42,903 bases of DNA from an uncultured Prevotella sp. (GTDB lineage Bacteria > Bacteroidota > Bacteroidia > Bacteroidales > Bacteroidaceae), in contig CAJOIW010000020.1 of assembly GCA_905234845.1 (NCBI GenBank), positions 1 through 42,903 of the forward strand, in the 5' to 3' direction. This document shows, piece after piece, positions 33,567 to 41,400 of this stretch. A model generated the notes under the pieces. It had not been told where the DNA came from. It worked only from the letters and a program-made list of their open reading frames with translations, and made no database searches. How positions within the stretch are numbered: position 1 is the stretch's first letter; every line of letters begins with the position of its first letter. The position numbers and the translations under genes were made by a program.

Positions 33567-34574
33567 TCAATTCTCAATAACCTCCCAATGGCCGCCTTTT
33601 GCCCCGCCCACTCGTCGGAGGAAACCTTGCTCGCGAAGTTGTGTTAAATCACGTTCAATAGTTCGTGCGGTGACATTCAGTTGTCGGGCAATAGCAGCAG
33701 CAGACAATGATGGATTCGCAGCAAGAATAGTAATGATTTGCTGTTGTCGGTAAGGTAGATTTTCTCCGACATTTTCTCCGACATTTTCTCCGACATCAGT
33801 AAATTTATCGCCTTGGTGGTTTTTGAGTGTGTGGAGAATTTCTTCAAGTATGAAATCTATAAAAGGGCCACAATCTACTTTGTTTGAGCTTTCGGTGATG
33901 GCATCATAATACTTTTGCTGATTGGAATAGACCATATTCTCTATGGGTAGATGCTCGAAAAGAGGATTAAGCTTTCCTAAGATGAGCGATTGCCATAGTC
34001 TTCCCATGCGTCCGTTTCCGTCGGCGAAAGGATGGATAAACTCAAACTCATAGTGGAATACGCAGCTACGTATAAGCAGGTGGTCTTTAGAACGTTTGAG
34101 CCAGTCGAAAAGTTCATCCATGAGTAGGGGTACCCGTTGGGCTGGCGGGGCAAGATGTACGCATCTGCCCCCTTCAAAAACTCCGACACCGCTATTCCTG
34201 AATCGTCCGGCATTGTCAATCAGGGCATTCATCATCACGCCATGCGCTTTGAGCAGGTCTTTTACGTTGAATGGATTGAGAGTGGGATATAATTCATATG
34301 CGGCAATGGCATTTTTTACTTCTTGAATCTCCTTGATAGGGGCGACCACATTTTTGCCGTCGATAATGTCGCGAACTTGGTTTACGGAAAGTCTGTTTCC
34401 TTCTATTGCCAGAGAACTATGTATCGTCTTGATACGGTTAATTTTCCGCAAACGCAAGCCGTCAGCCTGTTCTAACCGAATGGCATAGCGTTCGAGTTGT
34501 GCTGAGATTTCGGCTATTAAGCTAATTGCTTTTGCTGAAACGGTGAATGGAGGAATGTATCCGTCTGTTGCCAT
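33567..34574 (-). CDS. Fic family protein with N-terminal inhibitory helix and C-terminal winged helix
   Basis: 335 residues. The Fic active site HPFADGNGRMGR (181-192) is intact, including the catalytic His. The inhibitory motif S/TxxxE(G/N) is at 54-59 (SLAIEG) on the same chain, as in class II Fic proteins, so AMP transfer to target hydroxyls is probably self-restrained. Residues about 285-335 form a winged helix (IITILAANPSLSAAAIARQLNVTARTIERDLTQL), suggesting DNA contact. Between them VGEN occurs three times in a row (about 262-273), encoded by three perfect 12-bp repeats. The gene sits between gpsA (7 bases) and the BSP gene (47 bases). Confidence 0.92.
   Translation of the reverse strand: MATDGYIPPFTVSAKAISLIAEISAQLERYAIRLEQADGLRLRKINRIKTIHSSLAIEGNRLSVNQVRDIIDGKNVVAPIKEIQEVKNAIAAYELYPTLNPFNVKDLLKAHGVMMNALIDNAGRFRNSGVGVFEGGRCVHLAPPAQRVPLLMDELFDWLKRSKDHLLIRSCVFHYEFEFIHPFADGNGRMGRLWQSLILGKLNPLFEHLPIENMVYSNQQKYYDAITESSNKVDCGPFIDFILEEILHTLKNHQGDKFTDVGENVGENVGENLPYRQQQIITILAANPSLSAAAIARQLNVTARTIERDLTQLREQGFLRRVGGAKGGHWEVIEN
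33759..33794. repeat. Three perfect 12-bp tandem repeats in the fic gene
   Basis: Copies of ATTTTCTCCGAC at 33759, 33771 and 33783. Each adds VGEN in frame to the linker between the Fic and winged-helix domains, so slippage would change linker length without a frameshift. Confidence 0.8.
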
Positions 34575-34581
34575 AAGGTGT

Positions 34582-35568
34582 TTATCTGAACGAGTCGGTG
34601 AGGAGCTTGATTTCTATCTGTGGGTTGATGCGCTCGTAGAGCATGTTGTAAACAGCATCGAGAATAGGCATGTTCACATGCAAACGGCGGTTAATCTCCT
34701 TCATACACTTCGTGCCGAAATAACCTTCGGCAATCATCTCCATCTCTATTTGTGCCGATTTTACGCTATAGCCTTTACCAATCATCGTGCCGAATGTGCG
34801 GTTGCGTGAGAAGTTGCTGTAGCCTGTTACGAGCAGGTCGCCAAGATAGACCGAGTCGTAGATGTTACGTTGTTGTGGTTGTATGGCCTGAAGGAAGCGC
34901 GACATCTCTTGCACGGCGTTGGCCATGAGCACGGCTTGAAAGTTGTCGCCATATTTCAGTCCCGAGCAGATGCCGGCCGCGATGGCATAGACATTTTTCA
35001 GCACCGACGAATACTCGATGCCGATGACATCAGCAGAGATTTTCGTCTTGATATAGTCGGAGCTGAGCACATCGGCGAAAGCCTGAGCCTTCGTAAGGTC
35101 GGTGCAGCCCACGGTGAGATATGACAGACGTTCGAGAGCCACCTCCTCGGCATGTGAGGGCCCGCCGATGACGGCCAGATTATCGAAAGGAACATCGTAC
35201 ACCTTATGGAAATACTCCGAGCAGGCGAGGTTCTCGTCGGGTACGATACCCTTGATGGCCGTGACAATGAACTTGTCGCGTAGTCGGGTCTTGAGTTTCT
35301 TCAGATGGCTTTTCAGATAGGGTGAGGGAGTGACGAACACCAGTGTGTCGTAGGCCTCGACAATGCGGTTGAGGTCTGACGAGAAATAAATCTCTTGTGT
35401 ATTGAAGTGTACGCTGGTCAGATAGGCTGGATTATGCCCCAGACGCTTGAAATCCTCTATGCGGTCGTCGCGTCGCATGTACCAGCCGATGTGATGCGTG
35501 TGTTGCACCACAATCTTCGCGATGGCCGTAGCCCACGATCCTCCACCGATTATTGCTATCTTAGACAT
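34582..35568 (-). CDS. gpsA: Glycerol-3-phosphate dehydrogenase [NAD(P)+]
   Basis: 328 residues. Nucleotide-binding IAIIGGGSWATAIAK at the N-terminus, VVIGGPSHAEEVALE, and the catalytic lysine region in EYSSVLKNVYAIAAGICSGLKYGDNFQAVLM. It makes sn-glycerol-3-phosphate from dihydroxyacetone phosphate for phospholipids. It normally follows lysS in Bacteroidales, and here the four-helix-bundle gene lies between them. Length and motifs are normal. Confidence 0.95.
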   Translation of the reverse strand: MSKIAIIGGGSWATAIAKIVVQHTHHIGWYMRRDDRIEDFKRLGHNPAYLTSVHFNTQEIYFSSDLNRIVEAYDTLVFVTPSPYLKSHLKKLKTRLRDKFIVTAIKGIVPDENLACSEYFHKVYDVPFDNLAVIGGPSHAEEVALERLSYLTVGCTDLTKAQAFADVLSSDYIKTKISADVIGIEYSSVLKNVYAIAAGICSGLKYGDNFQAVLMANAVQEMSRFLQAIQPQQRNIYDSVYLGDLLVTGYSNFSRNRTFGTMIGKGYSVKSAQIEMEMIAEGYFGTKCMKEINRRLHVNMPILDAVYNMLYERINPQIEIKLLTDSFR

Positions 35569-35580
35569 ATTATACTATTA

Positions 35581-35608
35581 GGAGTCAAGGAGTTAAAGGA
35601 GTTAAGAC
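35581..35608. repeat. GGAGTTAA repeat, left flank of the four-helix gene
   Basis: GGAGTCAA-GGAGTTAAA-GGAGTTAAGAC. It is an inverse copy of the 35984-36025 repeat and overlaps the stop codon of the four-helix gene. Confidence 0.7.
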
Positions 35609-35970
35609 GTTACTTCGTTGGCCTTGAAGTTGTTCGCCAAAATACCTTTGCAGTATCCATTCAAGAGTTTACTTACTTCTTCTATGTCGTTCCAGTTGTT
35701 GATGTACTCCAAATCTTTGCAAAGGATGATATAATATCGACATTCTTCAAGACTAGCTTGCGCAATATTCATGAATCGCAGTTTGTCAGCTTTACTCAAT
35801 TTTTTGTAACCTTCAGCAATGTTGGCTGGAATTGATACCGCCGCTCTCTGAAATTGCGAGCTAAGACCAAATCTTTCATAATCCGGAAATATTTTCGTCG
35901 TCTTATACACCTTGATTACGAATTCATGGGATTTCTTCCATGACAATATATTTGTAAAACTATTTGTCAT
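35602..35970 (-). CDS. Four-helix bundle protein (S23/IVP family)
   Basis: 122 residues matching the 'four helix bundle / 23S rRNA intervening sequence' family: SWKKSHEFVIKVYKTTKIFPDYERFGLSSQFQRAAVSIPANIAEGYKK is diagnostic, followed by LRFMNIAQASLEECRYYI. Such proteins occur in rRNA intervening sequences, next to reverse transcriptases (Avd) or alone; their function is mostly unknown. No rRNA or reverse transcriptase is nearby. The gene separates lysS from gpsA and is bracketed by inverted GGAGTTAA repeats, which suggests it arrived as a small cassette. Its stop codon falls inside one repeat. Confidence 0.88.
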   Translation of the reverse strand: MTNSFTNILSWKKSHEFVIKVYKTTKIFPDYERFGLSSQFQRAAVSIPANIAEGYKKLSKADKLRFMNIAQASLEECRYYIILCKDLEYINNWNDIEEVSKLLNGYCKGILANNFKANEVTS

Positions 35971-35983
35971 CAGAAAAACTATT

Positions 35984-36025
35984 GTCTTAACTCCTTAACT
36001 CCTTTAACTCCTTAACTCCTTTGAC
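35984..36025. repeat. Right-flank GGAGTTAA repeat at the end of lysS
   Basis: Four or five units of (A)CTCCTTAA/CTCCTTTAA between GTCTTAA and TTGAC. On the minus strand it encodes the last lysS residues SKELRS and the stop, and it is the inverse complement of the left repeat with one extra pair of units. Confidence 0.7.
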
Positions 36026-37863
36026 AAATCTATCCACTCTTGTACCTCTGTCAGACTGGGCTTTTCGTAGTCGAGCTTGTATTTCTTGTTAATCTCGCCG
36101 ATTTTCTGCTGTAAGCCTTGAGCCTTCTCGTTGGCAATGTCGCTGATGAGGTTGAAGCCCGCCTTGCGCAACACATAGACCCAGTTTTCAGGCACGCCGA
36201 TGGTGGCCCACTCTTGGATGCTGCTCTGCGGTATCTTCTTCTCTGGCTTCATCTGCGGGAAGAACAGCACCTCTTGAATAAACGTCTTGCCCGTCATGAG
36301 CATTACGAGGCGGTCGATGCCAATGCCGATACCCGAGGTCGGGGGCATGCCATATTGCAGGGCGCGGAGGAAGTCGTGGTCGATGACCATCGCCTCGTCG
36401 TCGCCCTTATCGGCCAGTCGCATCTGCTCCACGAAACGCTCCTCCTGATCAATCGGGTCGTTCAGCTCAGAGTAGGCATTGGCCAGCTCCTTGCCATTTA
36501 CCATCAGCTCAAAGCGCTCCGTTAGTCCGGGTTTCGAGCGGTGCATCTTTGTCAGTGGCGACATTTCTACGGGATAGTCGGTGATAAATGTCGGCTGGAT
36601 GTATGTGCCTTCGCAGAACTCACCGAAGAGCTCGTCGATGAGCTTGCCTTTGCCCATCGTCTCGTCCACCTCCATGCCCTTTTCCTTGCAGAACGTGCGA
36701 ATCTCCTCCTCACTCTTACCTTCGCAGTCGAACCCCGTTTTCTCCTTGATGGCCTCAAGGATAGGCAGCCGGCGGTAGGGTGCCTTGAATGAGATAATCT
36801 GTCCGTCCACCTCGCGCTCAGGCTTACCATTCACCGCGATGCAGATTTCCTCCAAGAGCTTCTCCGTGAACGACATCATCCAGTTGTAGTCCTTATACTG
36901 CACATACAGCTCCATGCACGTGAACTCAGGGTTGTGGTTACGGTCCATGCCCTCGTTGCGGAAGTTCTTGCCAATCTCATAGACTCCCTCGAACCCGCCC
37001 ACGATGAGTCGCTTCAGGTAGAGCTCAGTGGCGATACGCATATACATATCCTGGTCGAGCGCATTGAAGTGGGTGATGAACGGACGGGCTGAGGCACCGC
37101 CGGCAATCATCTGCAAGGTAGGCGTCTCCACCTCGGTATATCCGGCCTCGTCAAGCACCTTGCGCATAGTGCGGATGACGGTAGCACGCTGCAGGAAGGT
37201 ATCCTTGACACCCTCGTTGACCACCAAATCGACGTAGCAGCGCAGCTCAGGATCGTCAAATTTATCATAGGCCACGCCGTCCTTATATTTCACGATAGGC
37301 AGCGGTTTCAGAGATTTCGATAGAAGCGTCAGCTCCTTTGCGTGAATACTTATCTCACCCGTTTGTGTGCGGAACACAAACCCCTTTACACCGATGAAGT
37401 CACCGATGTCAAGCAGACGCTTGAAGACTTGGTAAGAAATAGCCTCACCCCCGACCCCTCTCGCAGGGAGAGGGGAGTGGTTACTTTCGCCATTTGTGGA
37501 GTCTGAGGTTATTTCGCCATTGGAAGCGTATATACTCCCCTCTCCTTGTGGAGAGGGGTCGGGGGTGAGGCTGTCCCTCGTAATATACACCTGTATGCGG
37601 CCTTTTGAGTCCTGTATTTCGGCAAAGCTGGCCTTGCCCATCACGCGGCGGCTCATCATGCGGCCTGCTATGCACACCTCGTGCGGCTCTTCATCTTCAC
37701 CGTCCACATTCCACTCTCCACTCTCCACTTTCGTCCGGATATCGGTTGAAAACGCGTTTGTGGGATATTCGGCGGCAGGGTAGGGGTCGATGCCCAGCTC
37801 GCGCAACTGTGCCAGACTCTCCCGTCTGACAATCTCTTGTTCACTCAGTTCTAAGATGTTCAT
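36004..37863 (-). CDS. lysS: Lysine-tRNA ligase (class II), with an in-frame insertion and a motif deletion
   Basis: 619 residues from the ATG at 37863 ([15 protein letters not shown]). The open frame continues upstream only through a non-coding triplication. OB-fold anticodon domain ([32 protein letters not shown]), then catalytic domain with motif 1 [22 protein letters not shown], motif 2 [15 protein letters not shown] and motif 3 [15 protein letters not shown]; a C-terminal extension typical of Bacteroidales follows. Two anomalies: 44 extra codons ([11 protein letters not shown] to GVGGEA) within the OB region, and [10 protein letters not shown] where the family reads LRYRQRYxDL, three residues short. 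Lysyl-tRNA synthesis is essential, so the gene should be functional unless another copy exists. Confidence 0.93.
   Translation of the reverse strand: MNILELSEQEIVRRESLAQLRELGIDPYPAAEYPTNAFSTDIRTKVESGEWNVDGEDEEPHEVCIAGRMMSRRVMGKASFAEIQDSKGRIQVYITRDSLTPDPSPQGEGSIYASNGEITSDSTNGESNHSPLPARGVGGEAISYQVFKRLLDIGDFIGVKGFVFRTQTGEISIHAKELTLLSKSLKPLPIVKYKDGVAYDKFDDPELRCYVDLVVNEGVKDTFLQRATVIRTMRKVLDEAGYTEVETPTLQMIAGGASARPFITHFNALDQDMYMRIATELYLKRLIVGGFEGVYEIGKNFRNEGMDRNHNPEFTCMELYVQYKDYNWMMSFTEKLLEEICIAVNGKPEREVDGQIISFKAPYRRLPILEAIKEKTGFDCEGKSEEEIRTFCKEKGMEVDETMGKGKLIDELFGEFCEGTYIQPTFITDYPVEMSPLTKMHRSKPGLTERFELMVNGKELANAYSELNDPIDQEERFVEQMRLADKGDDEAMVIDHDFLRALQYGMPPTSGIGIGIDRLVMLMTGKTFIQEVLFFPQMKPEKKIPQSSIQEWATIGVPENWVYVLRKAGFNLISDIANEKAQGLQQKIGEINKKYKLDYEKPSLTEVQEWIDLSKELRS
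37441..37572. repeat. 132-bp palindromic element inserted in lysS
   Basis: A perfect 22-bp terminal inverted repeat: 37441-37462 begins AGCCTCACCCCCGACC and 37551-37572 ends GTCGGGGGTGAGGCT. Each end also carries an inner hairpin (CCCTCTC-GCAG-GGAGAGGGG on the left, CCCCTCTCC-TTGTGGAGAGGGG on the right). It is 44 codons long and open in the lysS frame. Confidence 0.85.
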
Positions 37864-37887
37864 AAAAATAAAAAGCTTTTTATTCTG

Positions 37888-37917
37888 CAAAGTTACGATA
37901 AAATGAGCAGAATACAA
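37888..37917 (-). promoter_or_regulatory. lysS operon promoter
   Basis: Minus strand: TTG (37915-37917), a 19-base spacer, TAACTTTG (37888-37895), 25 bases before the lysS ATG. It lies at the edge of the first 84-bp repeat copy, and only this copy has an intact -7 box. Confidence 0.8.
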
Positions 37918-38143
37918 AAGAAAACGCATTTTTTCTTTTGCATTCTCGAATGAAAGTAACTTCGGCAAAGCCAGAGTTACGATAAAATGAGCAGAATACA
38001 AAAGAAAACGCATTTTTTCTTTTGCATTCTCGAATGAAAGTAACTTCGGCAAAGCCAGAGTTATGATAAAATGAGCAGAATACAAAAGAAAACGCATTTT
38101 TTCTTTTGCATTCTCGAATGAAAGTAACTTCGGCAAAGCCAGA
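37892..38143. repeat. 84-bp sequence in three tandem copies
   Basis: Copies start at 37892, 37976 and 38060 and are almost identical. Each holds the lysS -33/spacer region and a perfect 10-bp hairpin (CAAAAGAAAA/TTTTCTTTTG). In the two outer copies the -7 box reads TAACTCTG instead of TAACTTTG. Because 84 is divisible by 3, a false frame of three 28-residue repeats runs into lysS. Region 38144-38237 holds a TTTTGACATCATGACATAA segment (38154-38172) and the 23-base repeat at 38182. Confidence 0.9.
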
Positions 38144-38181
38144 GATATGTTTTTTTTGACATCATGACATAAAGAAAAAGA

Positions 38182-38204
38182 GTTATTATGTTAATATGTC
38201 TAAT
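38182..38204. repeat. Inverted copy of the 42772 repeat
   Basis: The 23 bases starting GTTATTATGTTAATATG are the exact inverse complement of 42772-42794. Together the two copies bracket the surface-protein unit. Confidence 0.75.
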
Positions 38205-38237
38205 ATCTCTGAAAATGCCGAAAATCTCACAATCTGT

Positions 38238-38279
38238 AAAAAGTTGTGGGGAGGGCACAATCGTGTCCTCCCCACAACT
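38238..38279 (-). terminator. Terminator of the surface-protein unit
   Basis: A 17-bp stem (38242-38258 with 38263-38279, starting AGTTGTGGGGAGG and ending CCTCCCCACAACT), one G-T wobble, AATC loop, followed on the minus strand by TTTTT. Confidence 0.9.
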
Positions 38280-38302
38280 ATAGAGTTATCGCTGACGATG
38301 TA

Positions 38303-38461
38303 TTATTCCCAGAGATTCTCAGGGGTGTCCAGTTCCTCATCGTCAAAGAGTGAGGCTTTAGCATCTTGGCCGTCTCCTACCTGATCGTGGAAGGAGTCGG
38401 CAATTACACTCATGATGGCCATGTGTATCAAACACGTTTCCGGTTGGATATATTGTTTCAT
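38303..38461 (-). CDS. Small peptide gene downstream of the surface protein
   Basis: 52 residues beginning MKQYIQPETCLIHMAIMSVI and ending DTPENLWE; an in-frame ATG at 38473 would add MEKT. The first part is mildly hydrophobic, the second strongly acidic (FDDEELD). The form K-x-Y-x-x-P-x-T/E near the start followed by an acidic, Gly/Asp-rich half resembles many short peptides I associate with Prevotella and Bacteroides genomes, whose function is unknown. It follows the 1299-residue gene by 22-34 bases and precedes a strong terminator, so it is surely co-transcribed. Confidence 0.68.
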   Translation of the reverse strand: MKQYIQPETCLIHMAIMSVIADSFHDQVGDGQDAKASLFDDEELDTPENLWE

Positions 38462-38495
38462 TGTTTTTTCCATTTTTTTCAGTTGTTAATTCCGT

Positions 38496-41400
38496 TTATC
38501 TGATAACTATTTTCTTACCATTCACGATGTATATACCAGGTGTCAGGTGTTGTATGTCGGTTGTTGAAACCTTACGGCCTTGCAGGTCATAAACACCATT
38601 ATTAACTATGGTCTCTGAACTATGAACTGGTGAAATGCTCGTCGTCTCGTCATCAATCTCACTGAACAACCACGATGCCTTACTGCCGGCAGACTTCGCT
38701 ACAGGGAAGACCACCTTGTGTGCACCGCTTCTGAAGGTCGTCTCACCATTCGTACATCCATTCATATAGTAGAATCCTGGATTGGCATTGTTCTTTGTTG
38801 AGAGCACATAGGCGATGTATTCATCTGCAGAATAGTAATCGGAAACCAGAGTGGCCTCATCCCAGCCTACCAGTTTGTTGTTGATGTCTCCCTCACCTGA
38901 GCTGTAGAGACGGAACTCGATAACATCTCCAGAGTTATTGTAATAGTTGTCTGCCACATTGGTTCTGGTCAGGATGACTGCCGTTCCTTGGGCAACGGTC
39001 TCACCAGCCTCATATGTCTTGCTGATGGTCGGTTTTCCTTCCACAACCTTGTAGGTCTTCGCAATTATATCCTCGGGAATCGTCAGGTTATAAGAACTGT
39101 AGTATGCCGATGTATTCTGCTTCTTGAAGGTAATGTTCATCGCAACCTTTGTGCGGTAGCCGGTAAGGCTGCTGACAGTGGTCTTCTTGGCAAAAGCAAG
39201 AGTGGCGTTGTTGTTGCTTCCGTATGTGCGGAATGATGTGTCGCTATAGGTTCTGAGGAATGCATTATTATACTGGTATGTCCAGTTGGACGCTGCGTAT
39301 TCCCAATAGCTGGTTTCCGAGTTATGCCAATCTAAATTACCTGAACTTGCGTTTTTTGCATATAAATATCCATGGTCTTTATTGTACATGGTATAGCCAT
39401 TAGTAGTGCCTGTAACTTTTGTAAAGGTTAATTCACATATTCCACTTGGCACTCTTGTGGCGATGTTATTGGCATCGAATACAAAACCATCTGATGTAGC
39501 TTCTCCATGGTTGCTACTATTTATGGTACCATTGAAAGCCCGATAATATTGTGGTGTCAACAAAGCATAAACACCTTCCTCAGTTACATTTTCTGGACCA
39601 CCAATGAAGAGCCATTCTTCAGTTCCTGAGGCTTCTGCATAGACAGCATAATAGGTTAGATTGCTTGTAGACATTGTGGGGGACTCTACCAAAGTAGGCG
39701 CATTGTTTTGCGTACCGGTGATTTCCGCTGTTGTCCAGCCCACAAACGTGTACTCTGCGATGTTGGCCTGAGTAGGCATCGTGATGGTTGCACCCTCTGC
39801 ATAGGTTTCTGTAGAAACATGTCCGTTGTCATTGAAGGTAACCGTGTGTGTCGGGATGGCCTCGAAGTAAATCCGAATAGTACAATCAGATGTGGGCGTC
39901 ACGGTGAACGTATTTCCGTTTTGTGTCACGGTTGCTGTTCCGCTTGTCACCTCATAAGCCGTTGTTGTGCTCACGCGGTAGCCTGATGCAGGCGTGGCTG
40001 TGATGGTATTCCCACTTACGGCAACAGTACCATAGTCAGTGTTATTGCTGGTAGCCGTAATCTCGAAGGTTACAAGTTGTGGATGTACAATCTGCACATT
40101 ATTGTAGCAACCAATGTTTCCTACTACAGTGATGACATCGTTCGCGGAAACACTTAAGCTACCACCATATACAGTCATTGTTTGTCCGTTTTGACTGATG
40201 GTCACGGATTGACTGTTGCCAGATACACTGACTGCGGTGACGGTAGCATCAACAATCTTCACGTACATGCCTTGTAAATCATTGTCACCACTGGCATCGG
40301 TGTTAATCTCAGCAATTGTCTTCACGGTGGGTGTCACGGCATTACCTGTAGAGACAGTTGAAATTGTAAGTGGTGCAGCTATTTCGAGCAGACCATTGTA
40401 AGTAGTTAAACTTCCTTCTACGATAATCTCGTCGCCAACACTCAATCCAAGATTGCTACTGCTATTATAGACACAGACGGCAGCAGTGTTGTCTTGGATA
40501 TAAGCTGTCTTACCTTCGCATGACGTTACAATACCCTGTGTTTTGACATCTCCTGTTTCTTGTGCGCGAACCTCGGCAATAGTCATTATTGCGTTGGGGT
40601 CTGCTGCCTGTGTAATGGTAACAGTCTTTGTTGCGGTTTCGTTCTTATTGTAGGTATAGGTCAAGGTGACGGTAGCTGTGCGTGCCGTAACAGTGTTGTT
40701 GGCGGTGGTGGTGAAGGGAATTGTAGCACCGACCGAACCCAAGGTAAGCCAGTTGTCTGGGCAGTTTGCAGTCAGTACACCTCCCGTGACGGGGTTGTTG
40801 ATGGTGTATGTAATTGAACCGCTTGTGGCATCGTAAGCGATGTCTACATTATTGGCGGAAATGGTAGGATTGTTGTTTACTTCCTTGTAAAGCTGAATAG
40901 CCTGCTGCCCACTTCCGAAATAGCGGAAGCGTTTTTGGTCGTTGTTGGAATTAAATTTCAGGGTAGGACCGCCAGATGATGTTATTATGGCGTTGTTATT
41001 GTCGAAAGTTATAGTATTTGTATATGCTTCTGTAGTACTGGTATTCATACCATTGCTTGCGGCAGTTCTGCCAATGTAATAACCTGATGCGCTTTGAATG
41101 GTGCCAGCTGTGGTGTTTATGGTAAAGTAAATGTCTTCGTTGGTTTGAATCTGGTTGTTGTTGATGTCAACGCTTTTGGTGTTGCTCGTGGCATCAAGTG
41201 TGGTGCGACTACCATCGAAAGCTACATTGCCAGTTTCGTAGACGATGAGGTATCGCCCGTCTGTAAGCTCGTTGGTTGTGGTTATTTTTTCGTAGGTGGT
41301 TACGGCTTGAGCTGCGGTGACATCAATGGTATACGACACAGACCCTGCATTGTATACAAATTCGACAGCCTCCCAAGATGCGGTGATTGTTGCTGTACCT

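Noticed and set aside
35602..35970. 23S rRNA intervening sequence
   Set aside because: The four-helix protein belongs to that family but there is no rRNA gene nearby, so it is an orphan copy.
37864..38136. N-terminal extension of LysS made of three 28-residue repeats
   Set aside because: The frame exists only because the 84-bp repeat is a multiple of three. The lysS promoter lies inside this stretch, and the family start [10 protein letters not shown] follows it.
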